A DNA stretch of 64,000 nt from Trematomus loennbergii. Its lineage: Eukaryota; Chordata; Actinopteri; Perciformes; Nototheniidae. Of the stretch, positions 21,394 to 34,060 are shown one piece after another (within the stretch, counting starts at the first letter, position 1; each line of letters begins with the position of its first letter). The stretch covers positions 1,662,494 to 1,726,493 of the forward strand of contig JAAOOA010000090.1 of NCBI GenBank assembly GCA_012861695.1, given 5' to 3'. The position numbers were made by a program, and so were the translations under genes. The notes beneath the pieces were generated by a model. The model worked only from the letters and a program-made list of their open reading frames with translations. It did not search any database and was not told the origin of the DNA.

Positions 21394-22062
21394 TCAGTCC
21401 TCTCCAAACCAACAGACTGGACGTCCATCACACGGAGGTTTCTCCCTGAAGTCTCTGCAGCTCTCTGGACACCACGCTGTCTCAATCCATCCACACTGAA
21501 TATGAGAGGGGAAAATGAAAATAATAAATGCTTTAGACAATAAGAAATATAAAGTTGACTGTTGAGTTGCTCAGTTTTTTTAGATTGTCAATACTATTAC
21601 TGTATAACTAATATCCCAGGTTAAGAGGCACCTTCAAATAAAGATTGGTCTTTAAATACATTTTGTCTTTTGAATTGTTTGTCTAAAGTCAAGGATCTAG
21701 AACTGGTACTTATAGTTTTAATGATACAGTCTGGTTATAATGCGGTTTGGAGGAGGCCTCACAGGTAAGAGCACTAACTAGCTACCATCACATGCACCTT
21801 AGCTTAACTTAAATGTATTAAACGTATAATTAAGTGATAGCAAAATATAAATAACTAATGTCATGCAAACATATTAATATTTGCTTGATTCCAGTGTTGC
21901 ATTTAGCACATTGCATACAAACGTTAAGGGATTTTAAGATTCTGAAGTATTATGCTAAAAACTCAATAACTTAGATTATTATTTATAGTTTTGCTGAATA
22001 GTTTCATGTCCGCTTACCTTAGAAACGTAAAATGTGACGGCAGTGTGCTGATGGGGAAGCAT
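21394..22062 (-). other. Putative two-exon minus-strand gene for a 48-residue Cys-rich peptide, copy B
   Basis: Exon 1 is 22062-22018 (ATG ... TCTAAG/GTAAGC). Exon 2 is 21495-21394 (acceptor TCATATTCAG, stop TGA). Splicing is phase 0 and gives 48 residues with five cysteines (16, 24, 28, 37, 43), for example CGWIETAWCPESCRDF. There is no signal peptide. The upstream DNA has CRE-like sites (GACGTCAC near 22177, TGACGTCAC near 22252), but these may belong to an interspersed repeat ending at 22294. An alternative frame of exon 2 is open for about 50 codons and is the one reached in copy C, so the true product is uncertain. Confidence 0.35.
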
Positions 22063-22239
22063 GTTAGCTTAGCTTCTTAACTTGAGCTAGCTCTGTTACT
22101 TCCCAGCTGGAGGCAGAAGGTCCCGCCTCGGCTCTGCCTCTTTGCCCTTATTTGGAGCAGGCTGGAGTTAGACTCAGACGTCACTGTCGAGCCGTTAGTG
22201 GCCGACTCCGCCTACTAAGGGCTTCTCTGCAACTCTGCA

Positions 22240-22294
22240 GAATCCTATGGGTGACGTCACGGACCCTACGTCCATTTATATATACAGTCTATGG
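22240..22294. repeat. Terminal repeat of an interspersed element (ATATACAGTCTATGG)
   Basis: The sequence CCCATAGACTGT-type (other strand) with ATATATA and a CRE-like site matches a widespread fish repeat end. In copy C the same terminus closes at about 38516 and an inverted partner (CCATAGACTGTATATATAAA) opens at about 35847. In B the partner has been deleted. Beyond 22294, B continues with flank type 2 and C with flank type 1. Confidence 0.5.
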
Positions 22295-22570
22295 TTAGTA
22301 TGAATAAAATAATTGTGAAATCTGCCATTGTGATGAAGTCCAGGATAATTTGTTGTTGAATGTTTTAAACTGATGCCATATACTTGACAGATATTTGAGT
22401 TTGGTTTGTGAAACCTTCACACTATGGGAGCCTACTTCACCTCTTTAACAACATCTTAGTTAATAATTTAACTCACCCACTATAACCTTTATTCCAGCAA
22501 TAAATCAGCACTTTGGACTGAGACACTCCCTGAGTTACATGAGAGGAGACAGCGTTCAGCAGAGGAGGTC

Positions 22571-22719
22571 TGACAGAGCTCACTTGACCCACTGCAGAGA
22601 GAGAGACGGACTGAAAAAACAGACGATCAGATTCACCTTCAGACGAAACTAACAACAGGAGAGAAAAGTGGAAACTACAACACTGCTGCTTCAACCTGCG
22701 GACCCTCCACCCCCTGAAG
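22571..22719 (+). other. TRIM copy B, non-coding first exon
   Basis: The donor CTGAAG/GTGAGT is at 22719/22720 and the acceptor lies just before 25735. Relative to the other copies an internal stretch of about 50 bases (CTCCCTCACCTG ... TTATTCTCC) is missing, so the leader is shorter. The upstream flank 22296-22570 is type 2, shared with copy D (49782-50050) but not with A or C. No open frame is expected in it. Confidence 0.55.
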
Positions 22720-22747
22720 GTGAGTCTGACTCCAAACAATACTCAAA

Positions 22748-25657
22748 TGGCGCTTTTCCACTGCAGGACCTAGCACGGCTTAGCAGGGTTTAGTTTGCCT
22801 TGGTAGGCCATGCTCACTTTAAAGGTCCCATGTCTTAGCCATTTCTCCTGATCATAATTCCATTGTTGAGGTATACTAGAACAGATTTACATTGTTCAAT
22901 GTTCCAAACTCTCATTGGTTTCTCATACAGAATCTCTGTATAGTATGTATTCACTCTCTGTCCTAAACGCCTTGTTGGAGCTCCTGCCCCCCCCTCCCTA
23001 TGAGCCCAGTGTGCTCTGATTGGTCAGCTCGCCCACTCAGTTCTGTTGAGTCCACCACCGTTACAGCGGAACATCAGTGATTATGTGTTACAATGGCGTT
23101 AGCAGCCAGGAAATGACACCAGTAATGACAAACAGATGAGAATGCTGCGTGTGGTCTGGGTGCCGTGTTGGCGGGACGTTGCGGGGCTCGCTGCTCCGCC
23201 CTTTGAGGCTCGAGGAGCGGACAGTGTGAGCTGGATTACTGGTCTTGTTTCCTGGTTGCTGCGTGGGGTCTGCGAGACAGCGAGACACCGCGAAACTCAG
23301 CCTGAGCACACACATACACTCAGAGCCTGGCTGTTCGCCACATAGTTCGCCAAACACTCACAGCGTGAGAAAAGATAAGGCAGTCAGTGTATGTGCCGGC
23401 AAAACTCCGCGCAGTAGCGCGCTGAGAAAAGACAAGGCTGAGTGAGTGTTTTCTCCGCGATCCCAACTCGTCTATTACCAACGTTCAGGTAGCTCTATGC
23501 TCGACGCTAAAGGCCCCCCACTGCGTTTGATACAGGGATGCAAACTCATCAGGTATGAAAAAGGTGACAAGGATCCGAGCCCCCCGACCCCACGGAATAT
23601 CGGCTTTAAAATGAGGAATAACAGAGGATTTTAGCAGTCAGAACAACTAAAGCAGTTAATAATAACAGAAACGCCAAAGAGTCACATCTAATAGAAATGT
23701 ATAAAAGCATTTATTTGAATTGTGTAGCAGTCAGTTTATAATTTTGGCAGCACTGTTGAGCATTTTGAAAATGTATTTTCATGCCTCTGTGCAAGGCTTA
23801 GTCTTTCTATCTGTATAGCCAGTGGTGTAAAGTAACTAAGTTCATAAACTCAACAAGTACTATACTTGGGTACAATTTTGAGATACTTGTACTTTATTTA
23901 AGTATTTCAATGTGTTGCTACTTTGTTCTTCTACTCCACTACAGTTCAGAGGTAAATGGTGTACTTCTACTCCACTACATGTATTTAATAGCTTTAGTTA
24001 CTTTACAGATGTGGATGAATGATGTGAAATATAATCAAGTCTTAAATCAGACTTTAGTTCCACCTGGAGTAAATTCACAAGCTACCCTGCAGCATACAAA
24101 GTCATTCAAACTAGCTGCACCTTTACCAGCTTTGAGTAACTGGATGGCCTACCTGCCTGTCAGCCTTCCATCTGTGCACAAACTTATCTCGTGCCCTCAT
24201 TGGTCATGTGCGCGTTCGTGTGTGTGGAGGAGGGGCTCTGTAAGGAAATGGCAGATTTTTTCCGGTTGTGTATTTTCTAATTCTAGCACACTCAAGCTGG
24301 TTTCTCCAAAATGACCTACCCACCTTTAACACAGAGGAAATCACGATAAAAATACTTGTTACAAACAAACAGTTTAATCATCAAACAAGTGCAAATAACA
24401 AAGCAAACTATAAACATAAATACAACCGCTCCTGCTGGGCCAGATCTGCACTGTGCATCTCCCTCAGGACTGTGAGGTGCTCCTCTCCTCGTTTCCTCTT
24501 GCCTGGAAGACAATAAGATAACCTTCTTTTTTTTAAATCACCGTAGGGAAATTCAGGTGTCATAGCAGCAACAGCAATAAGAATGAAAAACACAGGACAG
24601 GTACAGGTCACGTAAGGATATAAGAATAAAATATATAAGTATAAACAGAACAACGGTAAGGATGAACTAAAGACGGTTCTGGCCCGAGATGTTTACAATG
24701 ATTGTGAAAGTGAATACATTATGTCCAGCCTGTGATAATGAATATAAATATATGTATACATATGTATGAGTATGTACAAATATACAGTCATGAAGTAAAT
24801 GGATAATTACAATGAATATAAGTATGAATAATTATGAGACCAGTTTAAAGTGCAACAATACTTAACAATGAAGAATATACAAGAATATATTAGGATGTCA
24901 CACACAATTTTACTAGCTGCAACATTAATAGTGATTCTTACTACTTTTACTTTTGGTACGTTACTTACTTGTAACAGAGCATTTCCACACATTGGTATTG
25001 CTTATTTTACTTACTGACGATAATCTAAATTTTAAAGAAAGTCACAATTCCAGTCGTTTTGCCATGCCTATTTCTTACTTAACTCTAGAAAACTGGACGT
25101 AAACAATGGTAGATATGGTGTTAGCAAACAATAGCTCTTGCTAATGCTATCTGTGCTAACCGTAGGTCTTCGGGGCTCCATAAAAGCATGGGTTGTCGAA
25201 CATAAATGTACGGATAAAATAGGCATGCTTGTTAGAAATGAGCTTTACAATAGATAGAGACACAACGCTTTCAAGCAAAGAACAGAGCGTTAGCAAAAAC
25301 GTACCATCTGCAGCCGTTGCCGAGTCCAGGCGTCGTTTCGCGTTCCCGCTTTTTTTTTTCTTCATCCGCAACGAGATGGAGTAACGTCTGTACCTCGTCA
25401 AACGACCACGCGTGTTTTTTGTTGTTGCTGCCATTTCTTTATGGATTTGTTTAACGGTAGCTTGTCTGTTCTAAAAATGGTGCTTATGCGATGCTTGGGG
25501 ACTGTCTCGCGCAACGATTTTGACGATTCTCTCTGACCAATCAGCAGTCGGGAGTGTTTACGTCACTAGTTTAGCATATTCAGCTCGGTTGTTGGCTCGG
25601 TAGGAACCTCGATTTTCGAGGACCAGAAAAAAGTTAAAAGTACCCGTGAGCCAGAAC
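22748..25657. mobile_element. Intron transposon, copy B, internally deleted and lacking its right end
   Basis: The left terminus TGGCGCTTTTCCACTGCAGG is at 22748. The right terminus present in A, C and D is missing: after GAGCCAGAACT near 25657 the sequence jumps straight to GAATTTCAGTG. Internally the TTAA MITE (from 22823) is cut at about 23533 and followed by unrelated sequence to about 24130. That sequence includes a hAT-like start (CAGGGATGCAAACTCATC) and a common fish repeat (AGTGGTGTAAAGTAACTAAG). The LINE and the 1.17 kb TTAA element are absent. The minus-strand exon MAATTKNTRGRLTRYRRYS is at 25434. Confidence 0.65.
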
Positions 25658-25751
25658 TGAATTTCAGTGAAGTCATTAGAGGAGGGGGAGGGGAGCCATG
25701 ACTGACTGTATACTCCTGTCTGCTGTGTTTTCAGCTTCACTCAGAGACAAC

Positions 25752-27130
25752 ATGGCTTCCAGGTTAGAGGAAGATCTCTGCTGTCCGGTCTGTCAGGAAG
25801 TCTTTAGAGATCCTGTCATCCTGTCCTGCTGCCACAGCTTCTGTAAAGCCTGTCTGCAGAACTGGTGGTATGGGAAAGAAGTAAAGGAGTGTCCAGTTTG
25901 TAGGAGAAAATCTTCAAAGGACTTCATTCTTAACTTTGCTTTAAAGAACACGTGTGAGACCTTCTTACTGGAGAGAGATCAGAGATCTCCAGAGGCTCTC
26001 TGCAGTCTTCACTCTGAGAAACTCAGACTCTTCTGTCTGGACCATCAGCAGCCAGTGTGTCTCATCTGCAGAGATTCAAAAACACACAAAACCACAGAAT
26101 CAGACCCATCGATGAAGCTGCTCAGGATCTCAAAGAGGAGCTCCAGAAGTCTCTGCAGCCCTTTCAGGAGAAACTGAAGCTCTTTGAAGAAGTTAAAGTG
26201 AAGTTTGATCAAACAGCAGGACACATGAAGGTCCAGGCTCAACACACAGAGACACAGATTAAGGAGCAGTTTAAGAAGCTTCACCGGTTTCTAGAAGAGG
26301 AAGAGGAGGCCAGGATGGCTGCACTGAGGGAGGAAGAGGAGCAGAAGAGGAGGGTGATGGAGGAGAGATGGAGGCTGTGAGCAGAGAGATAGCAGCTCTT
26401 TCACACACAGTCAGAGCCACAGAGGAGGAGCTGAGAGCTGAAGACATCTCCTTCCTGCACAACTACAAGGCTGCAGTGGAGAGGCTGCAGCGCCCCCTGA
26501 GGGGATCCACAGCTGCCCTCAGGAGCTCTGATAGACCAGGCCAAACACCTGGGCAACCTCAGCTTCAACATCTGGAGCAAGATGAAAGACATGGTGTCCT
26601 ACTCTCCTCTCATCCTGGACCCAAACACTGCTCATCCAGAACTCATCCTGTCTGAAGATCTGACCAGAGTGACACTAGGAGAGAGACAGGAACTTCCTGA
26701 TAATCCAGAGAGGTTTGATAAATACCGCCTTGTCCTGGGCTCTGAGGGCTTTAACTCAGGGACTCACAGCTGGGATGTCCAGGTTACAGACAGTACATAC
26801 TGGGTACTGGGTGTGTTAGCAGAGTCTGTCCAGAGGAAGGAGACATAGAGTCTGGATTATGGGGAATACGTGTTCTATAAAGGTAAATACTATGCACAGT
26901 CACTACCAGCTCCACCCACTCCTCTCAGCCTGCAGAAGGAGCTCCAGAGGGTCAGAGTGGATCTGGACTGGAACAGAGGAAAGTTGTCGTTCTCTGATCC
27001 TGACACTAACACACACATACACACCTTCACACACACTTTCACTGAGAAGATGTTTCCATACATTTACACTTGGGAGGAAGTGAAGATATTACCACAGAAG
27101 GTGTGTGTGACAGTGGATCAGAGCAGGTAG
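25752..27130 (+). pseudogene. Class-IV TRIM E3 ligase-like gene, copy B, frameshifted as sequenced
   Basis: ATG at 25752 follows the acceptor TGTGTTTTCAG by 17 bases. The RING is intact (CPVC ... [10 protein letters not shown] ... CPVC, residues about 10-50). Three frames then supply B-box 2, coiled coil, PRY ([16 protein letters not shown]) and SPRY up to VTVDQSR. At least four losses break it: near 26090 inside the B-box His region, near 26370 and 26500 in the coiled coil, and near 26842 in SPRY. The encoded protein as sequenced would be about 140 residues, a RING with a partial B-box. SPRY residues KYRLVLG and [10 protein letters not shown] differ from the other copies at presumed loop positions. 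The 3' UTR has AATAAA at 27519-27524. Confidence 0.85.
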
Positions 27131-28359
27131 AGATACACAGGATCATTATATCTATGATGATCATCTCTTAAAGGGATCATTCACTGACCTCTGAACCTGT
27201 CCTCCTGCTGTCTCTTTATTATAAACATGTTTTTATTCTTGTTGTTATTGAGTTTGATAATCTGCTGTCATGATCATACTGTCAACCTTATTTAAATTGA
27301 AACACGTGCATTTAGCTGACACTTTTATCCAAGTAACATAATGTTCATCAAATATGCTGAACTGCTTCCTTTAGAGGAAATAAGAGATATATATTCTTTA
27401 CATTTGAAATGATCTCACCCAGATTCAGATCTTTATGTCAGGTTATAGTTCAACCTTCTCTGTTTTATTGATTCTATGTCGTTATAAATTGTTAATTTGT
27501 TATTTGTGCTTGATGGGAAAATAAATAAATAATATGTTTAATCCAACTGCGAGTTTGAGCAGCGAATCATTTATCAGATCCAAAATAAAATGCATTTTTT
27601 ATTAGTTTTTATTACATGCAATTTTAAACTTGTATAATCATATAAAACATACAGAGTTACTGGGTTTAAATTAACTCCCTGACAGACCTCTTCGTCAGGA
27701 AATAAAATAAATGTTTTAAAGAGATTTCTAAGTATTTAAATACAGAGTAAATGTTAAACACAGTTTTCCAGGAGAAGCCTAAACAGAGAGGACGACCCAT
27801 TGCTGTTCAGCGTGGATTATCAAATGCACACGTTTATTAACTCTAAAGGATTTAATCTCAATCTAAAATACTGATTTTTTGGCAACGGTGTGTTATCGAG
27901 TATTAACAACCTCTTAAACTTCTAATTTGACCAATCAGAGTTGAGTATTCAGCTAAGACGTTTAATAAAATATAATAATATATAGTAAAGTAAATATATA
28001 ATGGAGAAGATAAAGTAATGTGTGCACGACTTGAATATATAAAACATGTATGTTACAATAGAGTTATTCATTAATATTAATAATGATGTCACTCAGATTA
28101 TTAAAGCAGCAACAATCACATTTAATGAGAAAAGAGCAAACAGATGTTACAATGCTGTCAAATAATAAACAAACTAACATTTCTGATTAATCAGTTTCAC
28201 AAGACAGAGGTTTCTTCAGACTGAAAACAGTTGCTTCTTTTCCTCATTGTATTCATGTTTATTTCCTCACTGACATGACGCGTCTCAGAATAAAAAGTAG
28301 GAATAGTAAGTCTGTTGAAACTTGGCTTGGTCGTGATTGGTCTAAAATACAGAGAGTTT
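27131..28359. other. TRIM copy B 3' UTR and AT-rich flank, no gene
   Basis: Parallel to 11965-13194, with the same hairpin and AT-rich composition and scattered 1-3 base indels. The open frame starting near 28275 runs into the LINE fragment and is not a gene. Confidence 0.55.
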
Positions 28360-29940
28360 TCAAACACCATCAGAATGCTACAGCTAATTCAGAATGCTGC
28401 AGCCAGACTGCTCTTCAACCTCCTCCAGTTCTCCCACTACTCCTCTCCTCCACTCCTCCACTGGCTGACAGCCAGAGGTGGGAAGTAGTGGAGTACAAAT
28501 ACTTCGTTCTGTACTTAACTTCATGTTTCTGGTATCAGTACTTTACTCCACTACTTATTTTTCTGACAACTTTTTACTTTGACTTCTTACATGTTGACCA
28601 AATACCTGTACTTTCTACTTCTTACATTTTGAACCCAAATACCTGTACTTTCTACTTCTTACATTTCCCAAACAGCTGGTTCCTTAGTTTTAATGTATGT
28701 TTGGTGGCGTGATCATTATTATTTAGAGTCATTGCGTGCCTATTGATTTGAACACGATCCGTGTATCCATCATTTCCTGGTCTTCTCTAAAGAAGAGGAC
28801 CAATGAAAACGTTGTCATGTTGCCGTTGTTCAGCATGGAAACATTCATTAGCTAACAATGACATTATTGTTCTATTATATAAAGGGAGGTCAGGTACTCT
28901 TTAAAACAGCTGCTAGTTATGGGTACTTTTTACTTAAGTACATTTCAAAGCCCTCTTTACTAGTATTTTAAACACGAGTATCTGTACTTCTTCTATTTGA
29001 GTGGGACCCAGGTAACCCCCAAAAACACACTATCCTGGCTCCGAAATCAGAATCAGTTTTATTACCAGGTAGGTTGATACGTACGAGGAATTTGACTTGG
29101 TGTCGTGGTGGCATACATAAAAACCAAAAATAAAAAAACACAACTATTTTATGAAAAATATAATAACATTAAAAATAACACAAAAATTGTCACAGTCTGC
29201 TTTCTCACTCACCTATTTTCTGCATTAACATTCCTTAGTCACCTGGTAGCCACACCCTGTCTCTCTCTTTCACTCTGTTACACCCATCAGCTCCAGTAGT
29301 ATATAGGCCCACTTCACTCTCACCTCAGTGCCAGATTGTACTTTGGCAGCATGCCAGTCTTTCCAGCATTACTTCCCAGATTGCTCTCCGGTTCCGACCC
29401 TGCCTGTCCCTGACCTGCCTGCCTCGCCTGATTCCTGACCCTGCCTTACCCGGACTATTCTGCCACGCCTGCTCCCTGACCCGGTCTGTACCTGCGACTT
29501 CCCGTCTTGCCTTCTCCTGGAACCCTCGCCTGTCCCCGACAACCCTTTGCCTACTACCTGCCTTTTCGTCTCCTACCAGTTATTGCCTTCAATAAGCTGG
29601 TTACAGACTATCCCTGGTTTCCCCGTGTTTTGCATTTTGGTCCTCAGCTCGTTTGACAAAAATATAGTAAAATTTAAAAAAGTATTTACATTGAAATAGA
29701 ATGGAATAAAATATGTGCAGTAATAATAAAAGACCAGATATTGTGTACATTGTGTGCATTAATGTGATGCAGAGAGTCTGCGTTGTGGCTGAGGGAAAGT
29801 GTCAGTGGGAATGAATGGTGGAACGAGCTCCTCATTGACATCAGGAAAGCAGAAACTCTGCATTTCTTCCCTCACAAACAATGAAAACTGTTTCCATTGT
29901 ATCTTGGCAATTCAATTCTTGCATAAAAAAAGCACTTAAA
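28360..29940 (+). mobile_element. LINE fragment, hAT-like element and repeat tail, copy B
   Basis: Same arrangement as 13195-15060: RT end signature near 28370-28475, then CAGAGGTGGG repeat DNA with fewer 37-base units. The hAT-like right end and the second LINE piece are deleted, the sequence jumping to GTGGGACCCAGG near 29001. The final piece WNELLIDIRKAETLHFF is at about 29815-29870. The solo LTR at 29188-29658 interrupts it. Confidence 0.55.
29188..29658 (+). mobile_element. Solo LTR (Gypsy-like), copy B only
   Basis: The insert begins TGTCACAG and ends GTTTGACA (TG...CA with short inverted ends). It is flanked by a perfect 5-base duplication AAAAT at 29183-29187 and 29659-29663. Copies A and D have the empty site (CACAAAAATATAG). 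It has a TATA-like AGTATATAGG and a late AATAAG. The length of 471 bp and the 5-base duplication fit an LTR retrotransposon reduced by recombination. The Gypsy assignment rests only on general resemblance to fish LTRs. Confidence 0.8.
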
Positions 29941-30418
29941 GTTATTTTAGGCCTGGGGTGTCAAACTCAATTTCTTAACCTGATAATAAACCTGATTCTG
30001 AGTCTGATTGACAATGTCATCATCCTAACATTTAGATAACAGGATTGTTTTCTTTACATCTAAAGTAAATGACATTCAATTATAAATCAATAAGAGATGA
30101 AAATAAAGCAATGTTTCAGAAACTTAACATAATATGCGAGGGTCTTTATCTTGTTGTCTCATAAACAATGGGATCTTTAGAAAACTAATGAAACAAAAAC
30201 GCCTTCACTGGAAAATGGAAAAATGAACAAACTGATCTCTTTCATGATTAAAAGAACAATAAGTAAAATAAGCAAACACTTAACTAATGTTAAAAAGGTG
30301 TAGCGCTGCGGCTAAAATCCCATTAAAGAACTATTTAATAAAATAAGTGTTAAACATCTTCGTTACCTCTGTTGTTCCTGCTGTGCTGAGCTGCTTGAAA
30401 AGAGAATTGGATCAGATA

Positions 30419-30466
30419 ACACACACACACACACACAACACACACACACACACACACACCCACACA

Positions 30467-30510
<44 letters not shown>

Positions 30511-30511
30511 C
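30419..30511. repeat. (AC)n microsatellite, copy B
   Basis: Interrupted CA dinucleotides, homologous in position to the compound ACGC/AC array of copy A. Confidence 0.95.
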
Positions 30512-30544
30512 ACACACGTAAGGACACCACACCCACACACAAGG

Positions 30545-31927
30545 AGGGGTCTAAACAAACGGCAAAGGAACAACTGCTTCAAACGGTGAGTAACGGACAC
30601 AATAAAGAGTGTGCACACTGAAGACGCCGCAATACCCCACCAGGAAGCCGGGCTTCTCCAGACTGTATGTTGGCATGGCAAGGACTTGTGTGTGTGAGGC
30701 GTTTTGAAAACCATCATTATAATCTTCAACCACTGTTTCCTATACTTTTCCCCTTTAACCCTTGTGTCCCCCAGGTGGAAGCAATACTATAGTATATGAG
30801 TACTTTATTTGGGGTATTTTAAGTATATTTTTCGTACTAGTTTTACTTGAGTACAATATGAATGCAGGATTTCTTCAACCTCTGTATTTATATTTTAAAA
30901 AATGGCCTTTAGTTGAACACTTTCTTTAACTCTGCTGCCACCTGCTGGTATATAGTTTGTGCACCTTACACACAGACAGACACGTGACCAGAAGTCTGCT
31001 TTCATGAGCAACAAAATACCCTTCAAATAAAGGCACCAACGTCCTGCTGTGAGATTTATTATGAATTAGAACAATTCTTTTATTGCTTTTTATGAAGCAC
31101 TCTTGAAAAAGAAAGGAAAAACAGATTAACTTTTAGCTTTGTGTTATGATTACTTAAATATGTGCACTGTGAGATGAAAGAAAAATGTATCAATTTAGTT
31201 TTGAACATTCACTGTGATTGGGTCTATTATCCACGCAATACACCGTATTTCATTTTCTTCTTAATTTACATTATTTAATTTCATATTCTGTTCTTGTAAA
31301 TATCATATTCTATTTATTTACATGTATATAACTTTTTGCACTACTTTTATTTTGTATTTTTGTATTTTATTATATGTTGCATTGTTGGAGGAGCTCAGGT
31401 CAGAAGAATTTCATTGACATTTCTACACTGTAGCTGCTGAGCATATGATGATAAAACCTTTGAATCCAACACTTTTTTTCAGTGGAAATCCTAAATTGTA
31501 GATAGTTTGGCCATAATAAGCTTTATGATTACATTTCTAGTGAGAAGTGTATATTTTACTTCAGAATATACCTCAGTGGATGTGTAGGATCTACAGATAG
31601 ATATATTACTTTACACCCGGAAGTATGTATTGTCATTCTTATTGTCGATAAATTGAGGGATATACGCTATATTTTATTAACACCAGTATGTACTTTATAC
31701 ATCCACCTCGAGTGTTTGTCTCTGCACTGGAAATAATTTAATTTTAAAGTTCAACCGCATATTATATAAACTATATCAGCGCCACACCTGCGTAACACAT
31801 GGTGCCTCTTATCTGAACCATTTTTTAAGCGATTTGTAATCTATTCTTGTCGACTTGCAGCCTAAGTACAAAGATAAATCCACTCTCCTACCACTGCTTA
31901 CCTCTAATGAGCCTTGGGTAGAACTAG
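30545..31927. other. Intergenic tail of copy B, no gene
   Basis: Homologous to 15793-17205, including the LINE 3' end-like stretch near 31360-31470. Copy C starts at 31928. Confidence 0.5.
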
Positions 31928-32589
31928 TGTCCGAGTCATGGGGTCCAGAACTGACTGAAGACATGTGGAACAGAGGACAGGCATGGTTCCATGTACAGGG
32001 AACTTTTTGAACCTTTCTGCAGCGATAAATAAAGAAAACAAAGACATTATTAATAATAGTAATGATGGTAACAACAATAATATTAGTATAACTATTTATA
32101 TAGCACTTACACAATTGCAAAGTGATTCTCACAACAAAATAAAGAACAAAACAATATCAACAATAAAAAAACAAATGATTATAGGAATGTTAAGAGACAA
32201 AGAAATGATAAACATTTTGAGAGGCCGACTACAAAAGGTAGACTCAATGGCTCTTGATGACATCAATGAGCAGTCCCAATAGATGCTGTGGTATAAAAAG
32301 AAATAGAATAGGTCCAGATTTCTTCTATTTTGTGTTGGATGATTTGTTTTATTGATTGCTGATGGATGTATATATATAGGGTTTATTCAACAGCAGTAAA
32401 GCATTAAGTTGCTAAATTAACGTACACTGAACTGTAATACAACTTACCACTATTTAGGAAAGGCTCTGATCAGGAGGGTTGACTAGTAGGACAGCAAAGA
32501 GGTGGTGTCATGTACAACCATTGGTAGATGTTACACCTGAAAGAAAGATAAGGAAATAAGAGAAGACAGGAGGACAAACATCCTCTTAA

Positions 32590-33424
32590 AGCTCCCATGT
32601 CATGCTTTTCCAGTTATTACCCGTCCCCTTGTGTGTTATGAAGGTTTTTTATGCATGTAAACGGTGTGCAGAGTCAAAACCCTCAAAGTACACCCTGTAG
32701 CGAGTAAAACTCTAACACAGAAAATACCTCCCCAAAACGCCTCGTTGGAGATACGTCACTGGCCATTTGAGTCTTCCATTTCGTTCCGGGTACGGCATGA
32801 TGTCAAGCGGTACCCGGAACGAAATGGACCAATCCCGAAGAGCCGCTACGTTACGTCCGCGGAGCCGTTACGTTAAGCCCCCGCTGATTGGTCCAAATTG
32901 ACCGATCCACAGACTTCCTCACACACACATCTGTGTGCAGGGAGCAGGCAGCTCAGCTGATTTCTCCTCCCTGGCTGCACGCAGATAACAGACAGTTGGG
33001 ATCGCGGCAAAATTCTCTCTGCAGACCCATTCTCACAGCGTTTTATCAACCTTTTTCTTACTCAATATCAGCCACACTTATTGTTTTTACTTCGGATGTG
33101 AGTTTGTGTGTGCTCAGGATGAGTTTGGCTGTGTTTCGCTATGTATCCTAAACAAGGAAGCAACACCTCCACGGAGCTCAGCGCGATTCACAACGTCCCG
33201 ACCAATCAGAGCACACTGTGCTCACAGGGAGGGTGGGGGCTGGAGCTTTTGGAGCTACAACGAGCCGTTAAAGGCAAATAGTGAAATTCAGTGAATACAA
33301 GTAGTTTACAGAGATGCTGTATGAGAAACCAATGTGAGTTTGGAAAAATGCACAGTATAAATCTATTTTAGTATACCTCAACAATGGAATTATGATCAGT
33401 GGAAATGGCCATGACACCTCTCCT
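32590..33424. mobile_element. TTAA-site MITE inserted only in copy C
   Basis: An 835 bp insert is bounded by TTAA at 32586-32589 and 33425-33428. Copies A (663-666) and B (17877-17880) keep the single empty TTAA. It is a diverged member of the AGGTCCCATGTCATG family in reverse orientation relative to the copies in the TRIM introns. Left end AGCTCCCATGTCATGC pairs with right end GCCATGACACC. This is a clean post-duplication insertion. Confidence 0.85.
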
Positions 33425-33560
33425 TTAAGTAAAAGACCAAATCATGTCAAGCTTTAACCTGAGCCTGTTTTTTCAGTCTTACAATGCACTGTTGGAAAAT
33501 ACCTTCCAAAGGCTACATTCAAACTCAATACCATAAAAACTGGGTACCAAAGTGCTTTAC

Positions 33561-34060
33561 CTGATAGAACACGTTCCACACGGAGCAGCAACCATCCGGC
33601 TCGGCCTTTTGCTGCATATCATCTCTCCCTCTCCACTGTTTCCAGTAGATCTCTACTGTCCAATAAAACTGAAATTCCCCAAAAAAATCATATTAAAAAA
33701 GTTAAAAACAAAACTTGCTTTTGGCATTGAAATAGATTAGAATCTCACCTTTTTCCTGGATGTCAGGAAGGCCAGGAAGTCGTTCCCTTCAAGTCTGCAA
33801 CCAGTCATAGGGGTTCAAATGCAAAGCCTGAACGATGACAAGAGCGAGATTTACATTTTACATATTATTTTTAATTCATACCAGAGCAGTGTGTACATAG
33901 GCCCTGTACGACATGCAAAGAACAGATCAAATCCCCTGACAGACTCACACTTTGGTGATGTCCTCATCTGATAATGTTTCATTTTTTAGCAGCAAAGTAA
34001 CATAACTCAAGTATATGTATGTTTTGCATCTCCTCAACAATGGTCTGTATCATTGAGTAG
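33561..34060 (-). other. Possible minus-strand exons of an unidentified gene, copy C
   Basis: Homologous to 18005-18470. Block 33561-33668 reads through DDMQQKAEPDGCCSVWNVFY with the same splice edges. The next blocks lie near 33748-33830 and 33885-34010. A further open stretch upstream (about 34030-34160) reads LPEIVGTVFFYSMIQTIVEE. Frames do not join simply and the family is unknown. Confidence 0.3.
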
